From Cellvibrionales bacterium (GTDB lineage Bacteria > Pseudomonadota > Gammaproteobacteria > Pseudomonadales > UBA7239): a stretch of 64,000 bases of DNA. The notes beneath the pieces were generated by a model, which was not told the origin of the DNA, ran no database searches, and was given only the letters and a program-made list of their open reading frames with translations. This document shows, in pieces, positions 7,965-15,714 of this stretch (its first letter is position 1; the number at the start of each line of letters is the position of its first letter). The stretch is from contig JADJPU010000001.1 in the NCBI GenBank assembly GCA_016713115.1, forward strand, positions 2,232,001 to 2,296,000, written 5' to 3'. Both the position numbers and the translations under genes were made by a program.

Positions 7965-9678
7965 TTAGAAAAATTCGCGCTGAATATCTACCAGCGGCGA
8001 TGGTTTATAGCTGCGCAGATGCAGCTCGAGGTTCAGTGCAATTTCTTTGCGCAAATCGGATGGCATCACGATAGAAGAAATCGAACCCAGCGACAGGGCT
8101 TCATTCGGGTTCATCAACTCGCGCTCGTAGCGTTGTGCGAGCAGGGCTTCTTCTTGCTTGCCCCAAGCGGCTGCACCTTGTGGATCTTTTGCCGCGCGCG
8201 CTTTTACTTCCGCGCGAATTTTGCGCAGTTCGTCTTTGTAAACAAACTCTACACCCGCAGGTCCCATTACCGCGAGGCGCGTAGTGGGCAGCGCAATCAC
8301 ATGGTCAGCGCCGGTGGGGTAGTTATTGTAAGAAGCGTACGCGCCGCCAAATGCGTTGCGAATGATGACAAGAAAACGCGGCGTGCGCAGATCAATAATC
8401 GCATCCAACATGGCGCGACCAGCTTGCACAATGCCGCCAGTTTCCTGTTCGCGACCGGGCAAAAAGCCGGTGGTGTCTTCCATGAAAATTACAGGAATGT
8501 TGTACAGGTTACAGAAGCGGATAAAACGCGCATTTTTGTAGGCCGCTGCAATATCAATCTGCCCTGAAGCGACAGCGGAATTGTTGGCGACAAAACCGGC
8601 GACATGGCCACCGATGCGTCCAAACGCGCAAATGGTATTGCGCGCGCGTTCAGGTTGAATTTCAAAGAAATCACCGTGATCGCAAATTTGTTGAATCAAA
8701 ATAGAAATATCAACCGGCGTGTTGAAACCGCTGGGTGAGTTGAAGCTTTTTCAGCAGGATGTCGATGTCCCAGGTTTTGCGATCAACCGGATCGCTAGTG
8801 GCGCGGAACGGCGCGGCGGTTTCGTTGTTGGAGGGCAGGTAGTCGAGCAGCTCGCGCACCAAGTACAGGGCGCTGGCTTCGTCTTGCACTACAAAATCGG
8901 TAACGCCGGATTGCGAGTGCACGGCGGGGCCGCCGAGTTCATCGGGCGTCACATCTTCGCCGAGCACTGACTTCACCACCCCTGGGCCAGTCAAGCCAAA
9001 GAAGGTTTCGTTGGGTTGAATCACAAAGCTGCCTTGGCGCGGCAAGTACGAGCCACCGCCAGCGTTGAAGCCGAACATGCACATTAAAGAAGGCACGCGG
9101 CCAGAGATTTTGCGCAGCGCAGTAAACGCTTCGGCGTAGCCGTCCAAGCCGCCCACGCCGGCTGGTACATAGGCACCGGCGGAATCGTTCATGCCCACCA
9201 AGGGAATACCGAGCTTGCCAGCCATAGTGAACAGGCGCGCAATTTTCTCGCCGTTGGTGGCATCCATGGAGCCTGCGCGCACGGTGAAGTCGTGACCGTA
9301 CACCGCTACATCGCGGCCTTTTACTTTAATGATGGCGGTGACCAAGCTGGCACCGTCGAGGTTAGGCCCCCAGTTTTGGTACAGCACATTGGGTTCGCTG
9401 TCGTGGTCGGCCAGCACTTGAATGCGCTCCCATACCGTCATGCGCTTCTTCAAATGTTGGCGCTGGGTGTTGCTCACCCCTGATGCAAGTTTGGGGCGCT
9501 GAATTAAGTCATGCCCCATTTTGAGCGTGGCTTCGTATAGGCCTGGCTCGTAGCTGTGCTGCCCTGGAATCTTAAAGGCAACTTCACAGTGTTCGGCAAA
9601 GGGGTTTTTTAATGAAGGGATGGGCGTGGCGGTTTTGGTGGATTTTGAGGCGGAGGACTTGGCAGGTGCTTTGCTCAT
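7965..9678 (-). CDS. Acyl-CoA carboxylase beta subunit (carboxyltransferase), frameshifted
   Basis: Two adjacent reading frames make one PccB/AccD-type carboxyltransferase of about 570 residues. The first (9678-8710) holds the N-terminal half with NDSAGAYVPAGVGGLDGYAEAF and the crotonase-fold loop GFNAGGGSYLP. The second (to 7965) holds the C-terminal half with MEDTTGFLPGREQE, RNAFGGAYASYNNY and the MGPAGVEFVY segment. The frame changes near 8740-8751. Reading on in the other frame gives NSPSGFNTPVDISILIQQIC and joins the halves with no gap. One extra base, possibly in the five-base A run (8747-8751), explains it. A basic, Ala/Ser/Lys-rich N-terminal tail of about 25 residues precedes the domain. 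It transfers carboxyl from biotin of the neighbouring subunit to an unknown acyl-CoA. Confidence 0.88.
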
Positions 9679-9881
9679 GGGCGGGCTCGGTTGCGACTTG
9701 GAATAGGGCGAATAAAAGACGCGGAACGATACTTTTTTGAGGTAGGGGAGTCAACGGATTGCAGGGGGGCTCGTAGCCTGCTGGGCGGCGTGCTGAGCTT
9801 ATGCAATCGACACTTAGTTCCTGTTTTTGCAAAAGCCAGTTACACTAATCCCACGATAACAATCGGAATTACTAGGGGCGC

Positions 9882-10337
9882 ATGGAAAACGCAATCGAAA
9901 CGTTTCTAGAAGAATCCTTTCTGTTCTCCGGTCTGAGCGAGTCAGATCGAGAAATCGTTGAAGAACATATGTATGAAACGCATTTGGATGCGGGTGAAGT
10001 GTTGTTCAAGGAAGGCGATCAGGGAGATTTTCTGTGCTATGTGGTGCAGGGCAAGTTGCAAATCACCAAAAAAAATCAGTCTGGCCGCTCTATCGAGCTG
10101 GCCGTGCTGCGCCGTGGTCAGCTGATTGGTGAAATGGCGATGATCGAGTATGCCCCTCGCTCAGCAACAGTCACAGCATTGGAAGAGACCGTACTAATGG
10201 TACTAACCCGCAAAGGGTTTGAGTTGTTACTGAATCAACATGCGGATATCGGCGTGGTGATTCTGCGCAGTTTGGCTAAGTTAATGAGTATAAAGATTCG
10301 CGATCTGTCGGAAGATTTCGTTGACCTTCTGAAATAA
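9882..10337 (+). CDS. Stand-alone cyclic nucleotide-binding domain protein
   Basis: The 151-residue protein is a single CAP-type beta-barrel. It has the glycine turn EGDQGDFLCYVVQGKL (about 45-60) and a phosphate-binding cassette GEMAMIEYAPRSATV (about 85-99), in which the Glu and Arg that contact the cyclic nucleotide are both kept. No helix-turn-helix follows; the C-terminus is a short helix. It therefore probably works as a regulatory or sensory module rather than as a transcription factor. It is divergent from the carboxylase operon and 22 bases upstream of the lipoprotein gene that precedes the Tad locus, so it may share transcription with the pilus genes. The ligand is not determinable. 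Confidence 0.82.
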   Translation: MENAIETFLEESFLFSGLSESDREIVEEHMYETHLDAGEVLFKEGDQGDFLCYVVQGKLQITKKNQSGRSIELAVLRRGQLIGEMAMIEYAPRSATVTALEETVLMVLTRKGFELLLNQHADIGVVILRSLAKLMSIKIRDLSEDFVDLLK

Positions 10338-10359
10338 AAAATAGAGGAACCGTATTGCC

Positions 10360-11097
10360 ATGGAAAGTCGACACGCACGTTTTGTCGTATCTGTTTTTGC
10401 TGGAGTGTTCTGTGCGGCACTGATGAGTGGCTGCGCCTCTGTCGCCACAGAAAGTGCCTATGTGTTTCTACCGGAAAACGCCATAGATAACCCCAACCAC
10501 AAAGACCCTTTTTGCGCACACATTCGCAACTATAAAGGTGCTGAGCCTGCTTATTTTTCCAAGTATTATCCAGAGGTAGATTTCACTGCGCGTTTACAGC
10601 TATTGGCGCCGCGTGTCATCAACCAGCACAGCGTTGGGCCCGGTGTGATCGTGCCTCTGCCGGTGATTCCTGACCCAGTGGGTAACGGCAAGGCGGCGCA
10701 GTATCGCAGCGCGCCTGAAGCGCAATTTGAAACAGTAAAAATCGCCGTTTATCCCGATCCATTTCGCTCTGGCTATTTTTTCACGCCATCACAAGTGTGG
10801 CTGGAAACCAGTGGCAAGGCTTTGCATCCCATCAAAATTTCACGCCACTTTTCTGTAAATCATGAAAATCGGCAAAAAGTATTGGGCATCGTGCGGGAAA
10901 AATTGCCGTCGCAGAGCGGTGAGTTCAATGCCTATGTGTTGGAGTTCAATGTAAAAGGTGTTGCCGGTTCTTATATGAACTTGCATATGGCTGGTTTTGA
11001 TCGAGAAGGCATGCCGGTTGCTCGTCAGGTGTTTCGTTTAGTGACAAATCAAGCGCAAGTGTTTGATTGGAAATACGACACTGACTGCAATATCTAG
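10360..11097 (+). CDS. Predicted outer-membrane lipoprotein of unknown function
   Basis: The 245-residue protein starts with a lipoprotein signal peptide and lipobox LMSGCAS, with the lipidated residue at about Cys24. The mature part has no domain I recognise. It is rich in beta-prone and aromatic residues, with cysteines at about 52 and near the C-terminus (TDCNI) that could pair. An AGAGGAA ribosome site lies about ten bases upstream. The gene sits between the cyclic nucleotide-binding protein and the Flp pilin gene, on the same strand as the whole Tad locus, so a role in pilus anchoring is possible but only inferred from position. Confidence 0.72.
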   Translation: MESRHARFVVSVFAGVFCAALMSGCASVATESAYVFLPENAIDNPNHKDPFCAHIRNYKGAEPAYFSKYYPEVDFTARLQLLAPRVINQHSVGPGVIVPLPVIPDPVGNGKAAQYRSAPEAQFETVKIAVYPDPFRSGYFFTPSQVWLETSGKALHPIKISRHFSVNHENRQKVLGIVREKLPSQSGEFNAYVLEFNVKGVAGSYMNLHMAGFDREGMPVARQVFRLVTNQAQVFDWKYDTDCNI

Positions 11098-11169
11098 TTT
11101 TATTGTTGGCAGGGTTTCCGGCTTGCTCTGCTGATATTTTTCCTAAGCCGCAACAGCGTGGAGTGAGCT

Positions 11170-11442
11170 ATGAAAAACGTTTCTGTAAAAGGTCAATTGA
11201 AACAACTGGGTCAAGGTATGACGGAGTACATCATTATCGTGGCTCTGATTGCGATTGCCGGCATTGCGGCATACAGCTATTTTGGCCAAACCATGCAGGG
11301 TGCGGTGGCAGATGTTTCCACAGAATTGTCTGGCCAACAATCTAAAGACACCGCTAAAAAAGGTGCGGCAGACGCAGAGAAGGAAGCTGGCACGGTGGAA
11401 GGCATGGGCACGTTTGACGACAACCAGCAAGGCCAGCAGTAA
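11170..11442 (+). CDS. flp: Flp-type pilin of the Tad system
   Basis: This is a 90-residue prepilin with a short positively charged leader and the class IVb Flp signature: LG, then QGMTEY, followed by a hydrophobic helix IIIVALIAIAGIAAYSYFG. Cleavage after the first Gly (about 16) would place Glu at +5 and Tyr at +6, as in known Flp pilins. The mature C-terminal part is a charged, low-complexity tail rich in Ala, Lys, Glu and Gln. It is somewhat longer than many Flp pilins of about 55-75 residues. GGAGTGAG precedes the ATG. It is the first structural gene of the locus and presumably the major subunit. No prepilin peptidase gene is present in the window. Confidence 0.9.
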   Translation: MKNVSVKGQLKQLGQGMTEYIIIVALIAIAGIAAYSYFGQTMQGAVADVSTELSGQQSKDTAKKGAADAEKEAGTVEGMGTFDDNQQGQQ

Positions 11443-11463
11443 TTTTTCTGTGACCAGTCAGGG

Positions 11464-13269
11464 ATGAACTCGCGCTGGCTGTGGTTGTCATGGCACGCTG
11501 TCGTTTTGCGGCAGCGCGGCCAGGCCATGCTGTTAGTTTTATTGTTTCTGACCGTTTTAATGTTGTCGCTGTTGGTGCTGTTTAATACCTCACAACTGAC
11601 GCGCGACAAAATGGAAGTGCAAAATGCCGCAGATTCCGTGGCCTACAGCGCTGCATTATTAGAAGCGCGCCATCTCAATTTCACCGCTTACACCAATCGC
11701 GCGATGATCGCCAATGAAGTGGCGTTGGCGCAAACCATCGGCCTTGCAACGTGGTTGATGAAATGGGGTAGCACGTTTATCAGCCTTGGAAATGTTCTCA
11801 ACCAGATGTTGATGCCAATTCCTATTGCCGGTCCAGTTTTGGCAGGTATAGTGAAGGCGGTGCTTACGACGGTAGGCCAGGGTATCGCAAAATTCTCCAA
11901 TCTGGTGGGGCAGTTTGCTGGCGTTTATTCAAAGCTGGTGACTGGCTTGAACACGTTCTACGGCTACTCGCAACTGGCGTTTCGTTTCGGCACGTACGAA
12001 ACCATGCTCAGCATCAGTGACGACTTGATACAAAAAAATGCCCCTGGCGCAAAGATGGGTACAGTGTCGGAGTTTGTGCAGTTCTTGAATATGTTTTTGT
12101 TTGAGCAGTACAACAAGGGCTGTAAACCGGCTGATGCGATGAGCAAATCGGCGACCAAAGAAGATCGCGATACCAACCGCGCTTGCATGCGGCAAATGGC
12201 GGCGACAGTGAATGATTCGCGCGATTTGTGGAGCAAGAACCGCTCCAATTATTCCCTAGGCAAGGAATTTAAGCTTGTTTTCAATACGTTGTTTGGGCCA
12301 CTTGGTTTTGGTGCCAAATTTGGATTCTTTCAAGAAGGTGGAACAACCCTGCGCTATATCGCCGGTACGGGTCCGGCTGCCAACCGCGAGCATTTCAACT
12401 GGTCATCGATGGATACCAACGAATTCAAACTGGGTCTGAAGCTTTGGATTTTCAGTAGCAGCCCTATCTCTGCTGAGCTTCCCTTCCCCATGGGCTTCGG
12501 AACAATGCAGCTTGCCCATACAGACAAGAAAGATAAAAAACAATATAAATTGATGGATCTATTTACAGGAGGTACGGCGCTGGGCGCGGCCGGTTGGAAT
12601 GCGGCGTATGGTGATAGTTGGAAGAACAACCCAGCATCAAGTGCCATGGCATCGCCAGGCAAGGCGTTTTATCCGTGGGGGCCAAACAACACCACGCAAG
12701 TACAGAGCTACGGCGATTTGTCGCCGTTCCACACGATTGATCCCGATTTTTTAAATGCCTCAGGGCAGAGCTGGCAGTTTGACTGGCCGGGCACGATTCC
12801 GCCGCCGTATGTGGTGTGGGTGTATATGCCGGAAAAAAATACGCGCACATCCGACAATATGGGCGCCACCAGTCCCGCAGGAAATTTGCAGCTCGAAAAT
12901 ATGGCGGCGGGGCAATCTGCGGATGACCCGGTAACACTCGGGCCTTTTGGTCAGAAGCCCGGTTTGCAGGCCATCTCCAGCGGTGAAATTTATTACAAAC
13001 GCACCGACGGTTTGGATGAAGAACCCAATGCGTTCAGCCCGTATTGGGGCGCGCGTTTGGCGCAGGTCGATAACATGGTGTTGATTTCTGCCATGTTTGC
13101 ACAAGAGCCTAAACTGGCTTGGGCTTTTACGGGCATCCAGCAAAGTTCGTATGACTTGGCAGGGCAAGTGGATAACGTCAAGCAGTCTGTGACGGATGAA
13201 ATGACCGACATGGACGGCTATGCCAAAGACATGATCGAAAATGCCATCAAGGGAATTTTCGGTTTATGA
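11464..13269 (+). CDS. TadG-like pilus-assembly protein
   Basis: The 601-residue protein begins with the Tad/TadG-type N-terminal segment: RQRGQAMLLVLLFLTVLMLSLLVLF, a single transmembrane helix, then a polar helix DKMEVQNAADSVAYSAALLEARHLNF. This is the usual N-terminal pattern of TadE/G-like pseudopilins. The rest is a large, probably periplasmic domain without recognised motifs, rich in Gly, Asn, Phe and Trp, with two cysteines in the region CKPADAMSKS...RACMRQ (about 221-243). It overlaps the next gene by four bases (ATGA), so the two are translationally coupled. Its exact function is unknown. Confidence 0.82.
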   Translation: MNSRWLWLSWHAVVLRQRGQAMLLVLLFLTVLMLSLLVLFNTSQLTRDKMEVQNAADSVAYSAALLEARHLNFTAYTNRAMIANEVALAQTIGLATWLMKWGSTFISLGNVLNQMLMPIPIAGPVLAGIVKAVLTTVGQGIAKFSNLVGQFAGVYSKLVTGLNTFYGYSQLAFRFGTYETMLSISDDLIQKNAPGAKMGTVSEFVQFLNMFLFEQYNKGCKPADAMSKSATKEDRDTNRACMRQMAATVNDSRDLWSKNRSNYSLGKEFKLVFNTLFGPLGFGAKFGFFQEGGTTLRYIAGTGPAANREHFNWSSMDTNEFKLGLKLWIFSSSPISAELPFPMGFGTMQLAHTDKKDKKQYKLMDLFTGGTALGAAGWNAAYGDSWKNNPASSAMASPGKAFYPWGPNNTTQVQSYGDLSPFHTIDPDFLNASGQSWQFDWPGTIPPPYVVWVYMPEKNTRTSDNMGATSPAGNLQLENMAAGQSADDPVTLGPFGQKPGLQAISSGEIYYKRTDGLDEEPNAFSPYWGARLAQVDNMVLISAMFAQEPKLAWAFTGIQQSSYDLAGQVDNVKQSVTDEMTDMDGYAKDMIENAIKGIFGL

Positions 13270-14222
13270 ACGGTGTGCGCCGCCATCAGCAACATCGTCA
13301 TTGGCAATACGGTCAGGCAATGACGGAATTCGCCATCGTCGCTGCGGCTGTATTGGTGCCGCTATTTTTGATTTTGCCGGTGCTGACTAAATACGGCGAA
13401 GTGAGCCAAACCTCGGTAGAAATGGCGCGCTATGTGGCATGGGAGCGCAGTGTGTGGCACGAGCCAGACAAAATACCTGCCGGTGTCGAAATTGTGGGCG
13501 GCAGCACGTTTCCTGCAAAAACGTCTAGCGTGATTGCCAATGAAGCGCGGCTGCGTATGTTGGGCGCGCCCAATGCGCCGATATTGTCGCAATCCGGCGC
13601 TGTGCTGAATGATTCATCGCTAAATCCGTTTTTATTTGATTACCAAGGCAAGCCGCTGGTTGATGTGGGCGGTGTGCAAGTCAATGTAGAAAAACTGCAA
13701 GAAACGCCAGGCATCGGCTATGAGGTGTTGCGGTTTTTTACTAAAACCCTGCAACCGGTTTATAAATTGTTTAGTTGGTTGGGCAGCAATCGCAGCAATT
13801 TCTCGCCCAATCTGGATGGTTACTTTGAAAGTGACAGCCATATCGTTGGCATTCCTCTCAACAATGTTTCTTATGTGGTGCCGGAAGATCAGAAAAAAAA
13901 TGGCCTGGACACTATCGAAACCGTGCATTTGGCGATGTATGCCGATTCTGCTTTGTTGGTGGATTCCTGGAGCGCGCAAGGGCCTGCCATGTTCAAGACG
14001 CAGACCGGTGGCTTGGTGCCGAGTTCATTTTTGAATAACGATATTCTTAATACAATGCGTGATGTGTTGTCGGTACTTTTATTGGAGCCAAAGTTAAAAC
14101 AGCCTGACCCCGGTAGTTCCGATGGTTGGGATATGGGCGGTTACAACACCGACCCGTTCAACATTGGTGTGGATGAAGCGAATATCTGTGACAAAAACGG
14201 CGTGTGCTCATTCAATGAATAA
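13266..14222 (+). CDS. TadE-like minor pseudopilin
   Basis: The 318-residue protein has a basic, His/Arg/Gln-rich leader followed by a TadE-type motif YGQAMTEFAIVAAAVLVPLFLIL (about 15-37), with the Glu at the position expected in class IVb-type pseudopilins. After the helix comes a long exported domain containing a conserved-looking WERSVWHEPDK stretch. Two cysteines close to the C-terminus (ICDKNGVC) could form a disulfide. The start codon overlaps the preceding stop and the end overlaps the next start by eight bases, placing it firmly within the Tad operon. It probably caps or primes the pilus together with the preceding protein; that is inference. Confidence 0.8.
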   Translation: MNGVRRHQQHRHWQYGQAMTEFAIVAAAVLVPLFLILPVLTKYGEVSQTSVEMARYVAWERSVWHEPDKIPAGVEIVGGSTFPAKTSSVIANEARLRMLGAPNAPILSQSGAVLNDSSLNPFLFDYQGKPLVDVGGVQVNVEKLQETPGIGYEVLRFFTKTLQPVYKLFSWLGSNRSNFSPNLDGYFESDSHIVGIPLNNVSYVVPEDQKKNGLDTIETVHLAMYADSALLVDSWSAQGPAMFKTQTGGLVPSSFLNNDILNTMRDVLSVLLLEPKLKQPDPGSSDGWDMGGYNTDPFNIGVDEANICDKNGVCSFNE

Positions 14223-14906
14223 GCTCAGGTTGCTGGCATGGGTTTTTCTGGTGTTGCCTGCGCTGGCGCAAGCGTGGCCATCGTTTGATCGCCCTGATTT
14301 TGTGGAGACAGACTGGACGGCTGACGACATGGTGTACAACGGCGTTCGCATGTATATCGAGAATATTCATTGTGATTGCCAGTACGAAAAATTCTTAATT
14401 TCTACCGAAAACATTGGGCAGAGGGAGAAATCGACGAGAAAGGTTTCGTAGAAAATGATTTGGGTGAGTTGAAACAAATCAGCAGAGGCGATGAAAACTA
14501 TTTCTTTTCTGTGCAGGTAAAGCCAGATCCTAAAGATGCAGAAAAGACCGTTGGTAGATTGGTCATTAGTGAATTGCCAGGCAATCGCAGCACAAAAGTC
14601 ATATTGGGTTCTGGTGTGCCGATGATGGGAGATTCGGAAGTGGTATCCGATATTAGTGATGCCATGCCAGGAAAACGGGCGCGCACGGTGTTGTTACTGA
14701 ATGAGAAAAGTATTGTGGACAACATGGATTTTTACCGTATGCATTATGAAAGCGCCGGTTGGAATTCTTTTTTGACGCCAGTGGACCCTTCGGTGGGTTC
14801 GCAGGCGCTGTCATACAGAAAAGACAGCGTGGATGTAAATATTGCTATTCACGAACAAGAAGGTGTGTCGGTGGTGTTGTTTAACGAAGTGAAAACGGCG
14901 TTCTGA
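14215..14906 (+). CDS. Exported Tad-locus protein of unknown function, frameshifted
   Basis: Two frames combine to a protein of about 230 residues. The first starts at the ATG at 14215 inside the previous stop and encodes a clear signal peptide (LLAWVFLVLPALAQA). The second runs to 14906. The join lies at or near the five-base A run 14387-14391: adding one A gives CQYEKILNFYRKHWAEGE with no gap, and the total length then becomes a multiple of three. The mature protein contains a motif-like stretch MYIENIHCDCQ and a central DISDAMPGKRARTVLLLNE. I know no family with certainty. Its position between TadE-like and pilin-like genes suggests a periplasmic accessory factor. Confidence 0.68.
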
Positions 14907-14912
14907 GGGGGT

Positions 14913-15698
14913 ATGAAAATTTACCAGCAAGGGCAGTCCAGCATGGAGTACATCGTAGTGACATCGGCGATTGTTTTTGCGCTGATGCAACCGATTACCC
15001 CGCCGGGCTCCTTGCAGTGTCCGGCTTCTTCGCAGCGTACGGAGTGGTCTAACCACGAAAACAAATGCAGTGTGATGGAGATACTAGGACAGGTGTTACG
15101 CAATCGTTATGAAGGTTATTCCTACGCAATTTCTGCATCGGAATATCCAAACTTTTTGGTGAATTTTAATAACGGCGGTAATGGTGGTTCCGGTGGTGGC
15201 TCGGGTGGTGGCTCTGGCGGCGGTTCTGGTGGTGGCTCTGATGATGGTGGATCAACTTACACGCCACCCTCTGGTACGGAGGCGATTGGTTTAGATGGCA
15301 AAACAGTGATCGGCACAGTTTTGGCAGGCAATGTTTACGACGACCAAGGCAATTTAATTGGCACGATTGATGGCGAAGGCAATGTTATTGATAACGACGG
15401 CAACAAAATTGGCACTTACCCCGCAGCGGGTGGCGGCATAGGAGCCAGCTATGTGGCTGTGGATAAAAACGGCAATGTATTGGGCAAAGTTGATAAAGAT
15501 GGTTTTGTGGTCGATGACAACGGCAATATTGTAGGGAAGCGCGATGGTGATGATGTTTTACAAACAGATGCCTTAGGCAATGTGATTCTAGATCAAGACA
15601 ATAAACCGACAGTAATTGGCAAGGTTGGAAAAGTGGCAGGCAATGGCGACATTGTTGATAGTGATGGAAATGTCATTGGACAAATTAAATTAGAGTGA
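14913..15698 (+). CDS. Pilin-like protein with Gly-Ser linker and DxxGNVIGxV repeats
   Basis: The 261-residue protein has three parts. The first is a class IVb-like prepilin N-terminus (QQGQSSMEYIVVTSAIVFALMQ), with Glu and Tyr placed as in Flp pilins. The second is a globular segment of about 60 residues with cysteines at about 36 and 52. The third is a glycine-serine linker made of repeated GGGS units (about 86-114) leading into eight or nine tandem units of a short repeat, for example VYDDQGNLIGTI, VAVDKNGNVLGKV and VVDDNGNIVGK. The same repeat continues in the next gene. GAGGGGGT precedes the ATG. The architecture suggests a minor pilin that displays or anchors a repetitive beta-rich domain through a flexible linker. 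I know no described protein with this architecture. Confidence 0.8.
   Translation: MKIYQQGQSSMEYIVVTSAIVFALMQPITPPGSLQCPASSQRTEWSNHENKCSVMEILGQVLRNRYEGYSYAISASEYPNFLVNFNNGGNGGSGGGSGGGSGGGSGGGSDDGGSTYTPPSGTEAIGLDGKTVIGTVLAGNVYDDQGNLIGTIDGEGNVIDNDGNKIGTYPAAGGGIGASYVAVDKNGNVLGKVDKDGFVVDDNGNIVGKRDGDDVLQTDALGNVILDQDNKPTVIGKVGKVAGNGDIVDSDGNVIGQIKLE
15169..15252 (+). repeat. Tandem GGGS-coding repeat (flexible linker)
   Basis: Imperfect 12-base units of the type GGTGGTTCTGGT are repeated here and encode five or so GGGS units. Synonymous differences between units show it is not a recent exact duplication. Confidence 0.85.
15282..15695 (+). repeat. DxxGNVIGxV repeat array of the pilin-like protein
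   Basis: About eight or nine degenerate units of 14-18 residues follow the pattern V-x-D-x-x-G-N-x-I-G-x-(V/I). They share the consensus of the larger array in the adjacent cpaB-like gene (16567-17482), so the two arrays probably have a common origin. Confidence 0.8.
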
Positions 15699-15714
15699 TG
15701 ATTAGAGGAATGGT

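Noticed and set aside
8710..8751. Programmed -1 frameshift at AAAAAG in the carboxyltransferase gene
   Set aside because: Joining the halves needs a +1 change. A -1 slip on AAAAAG leads to a frame that stops after a few codons and does not restore the domain.
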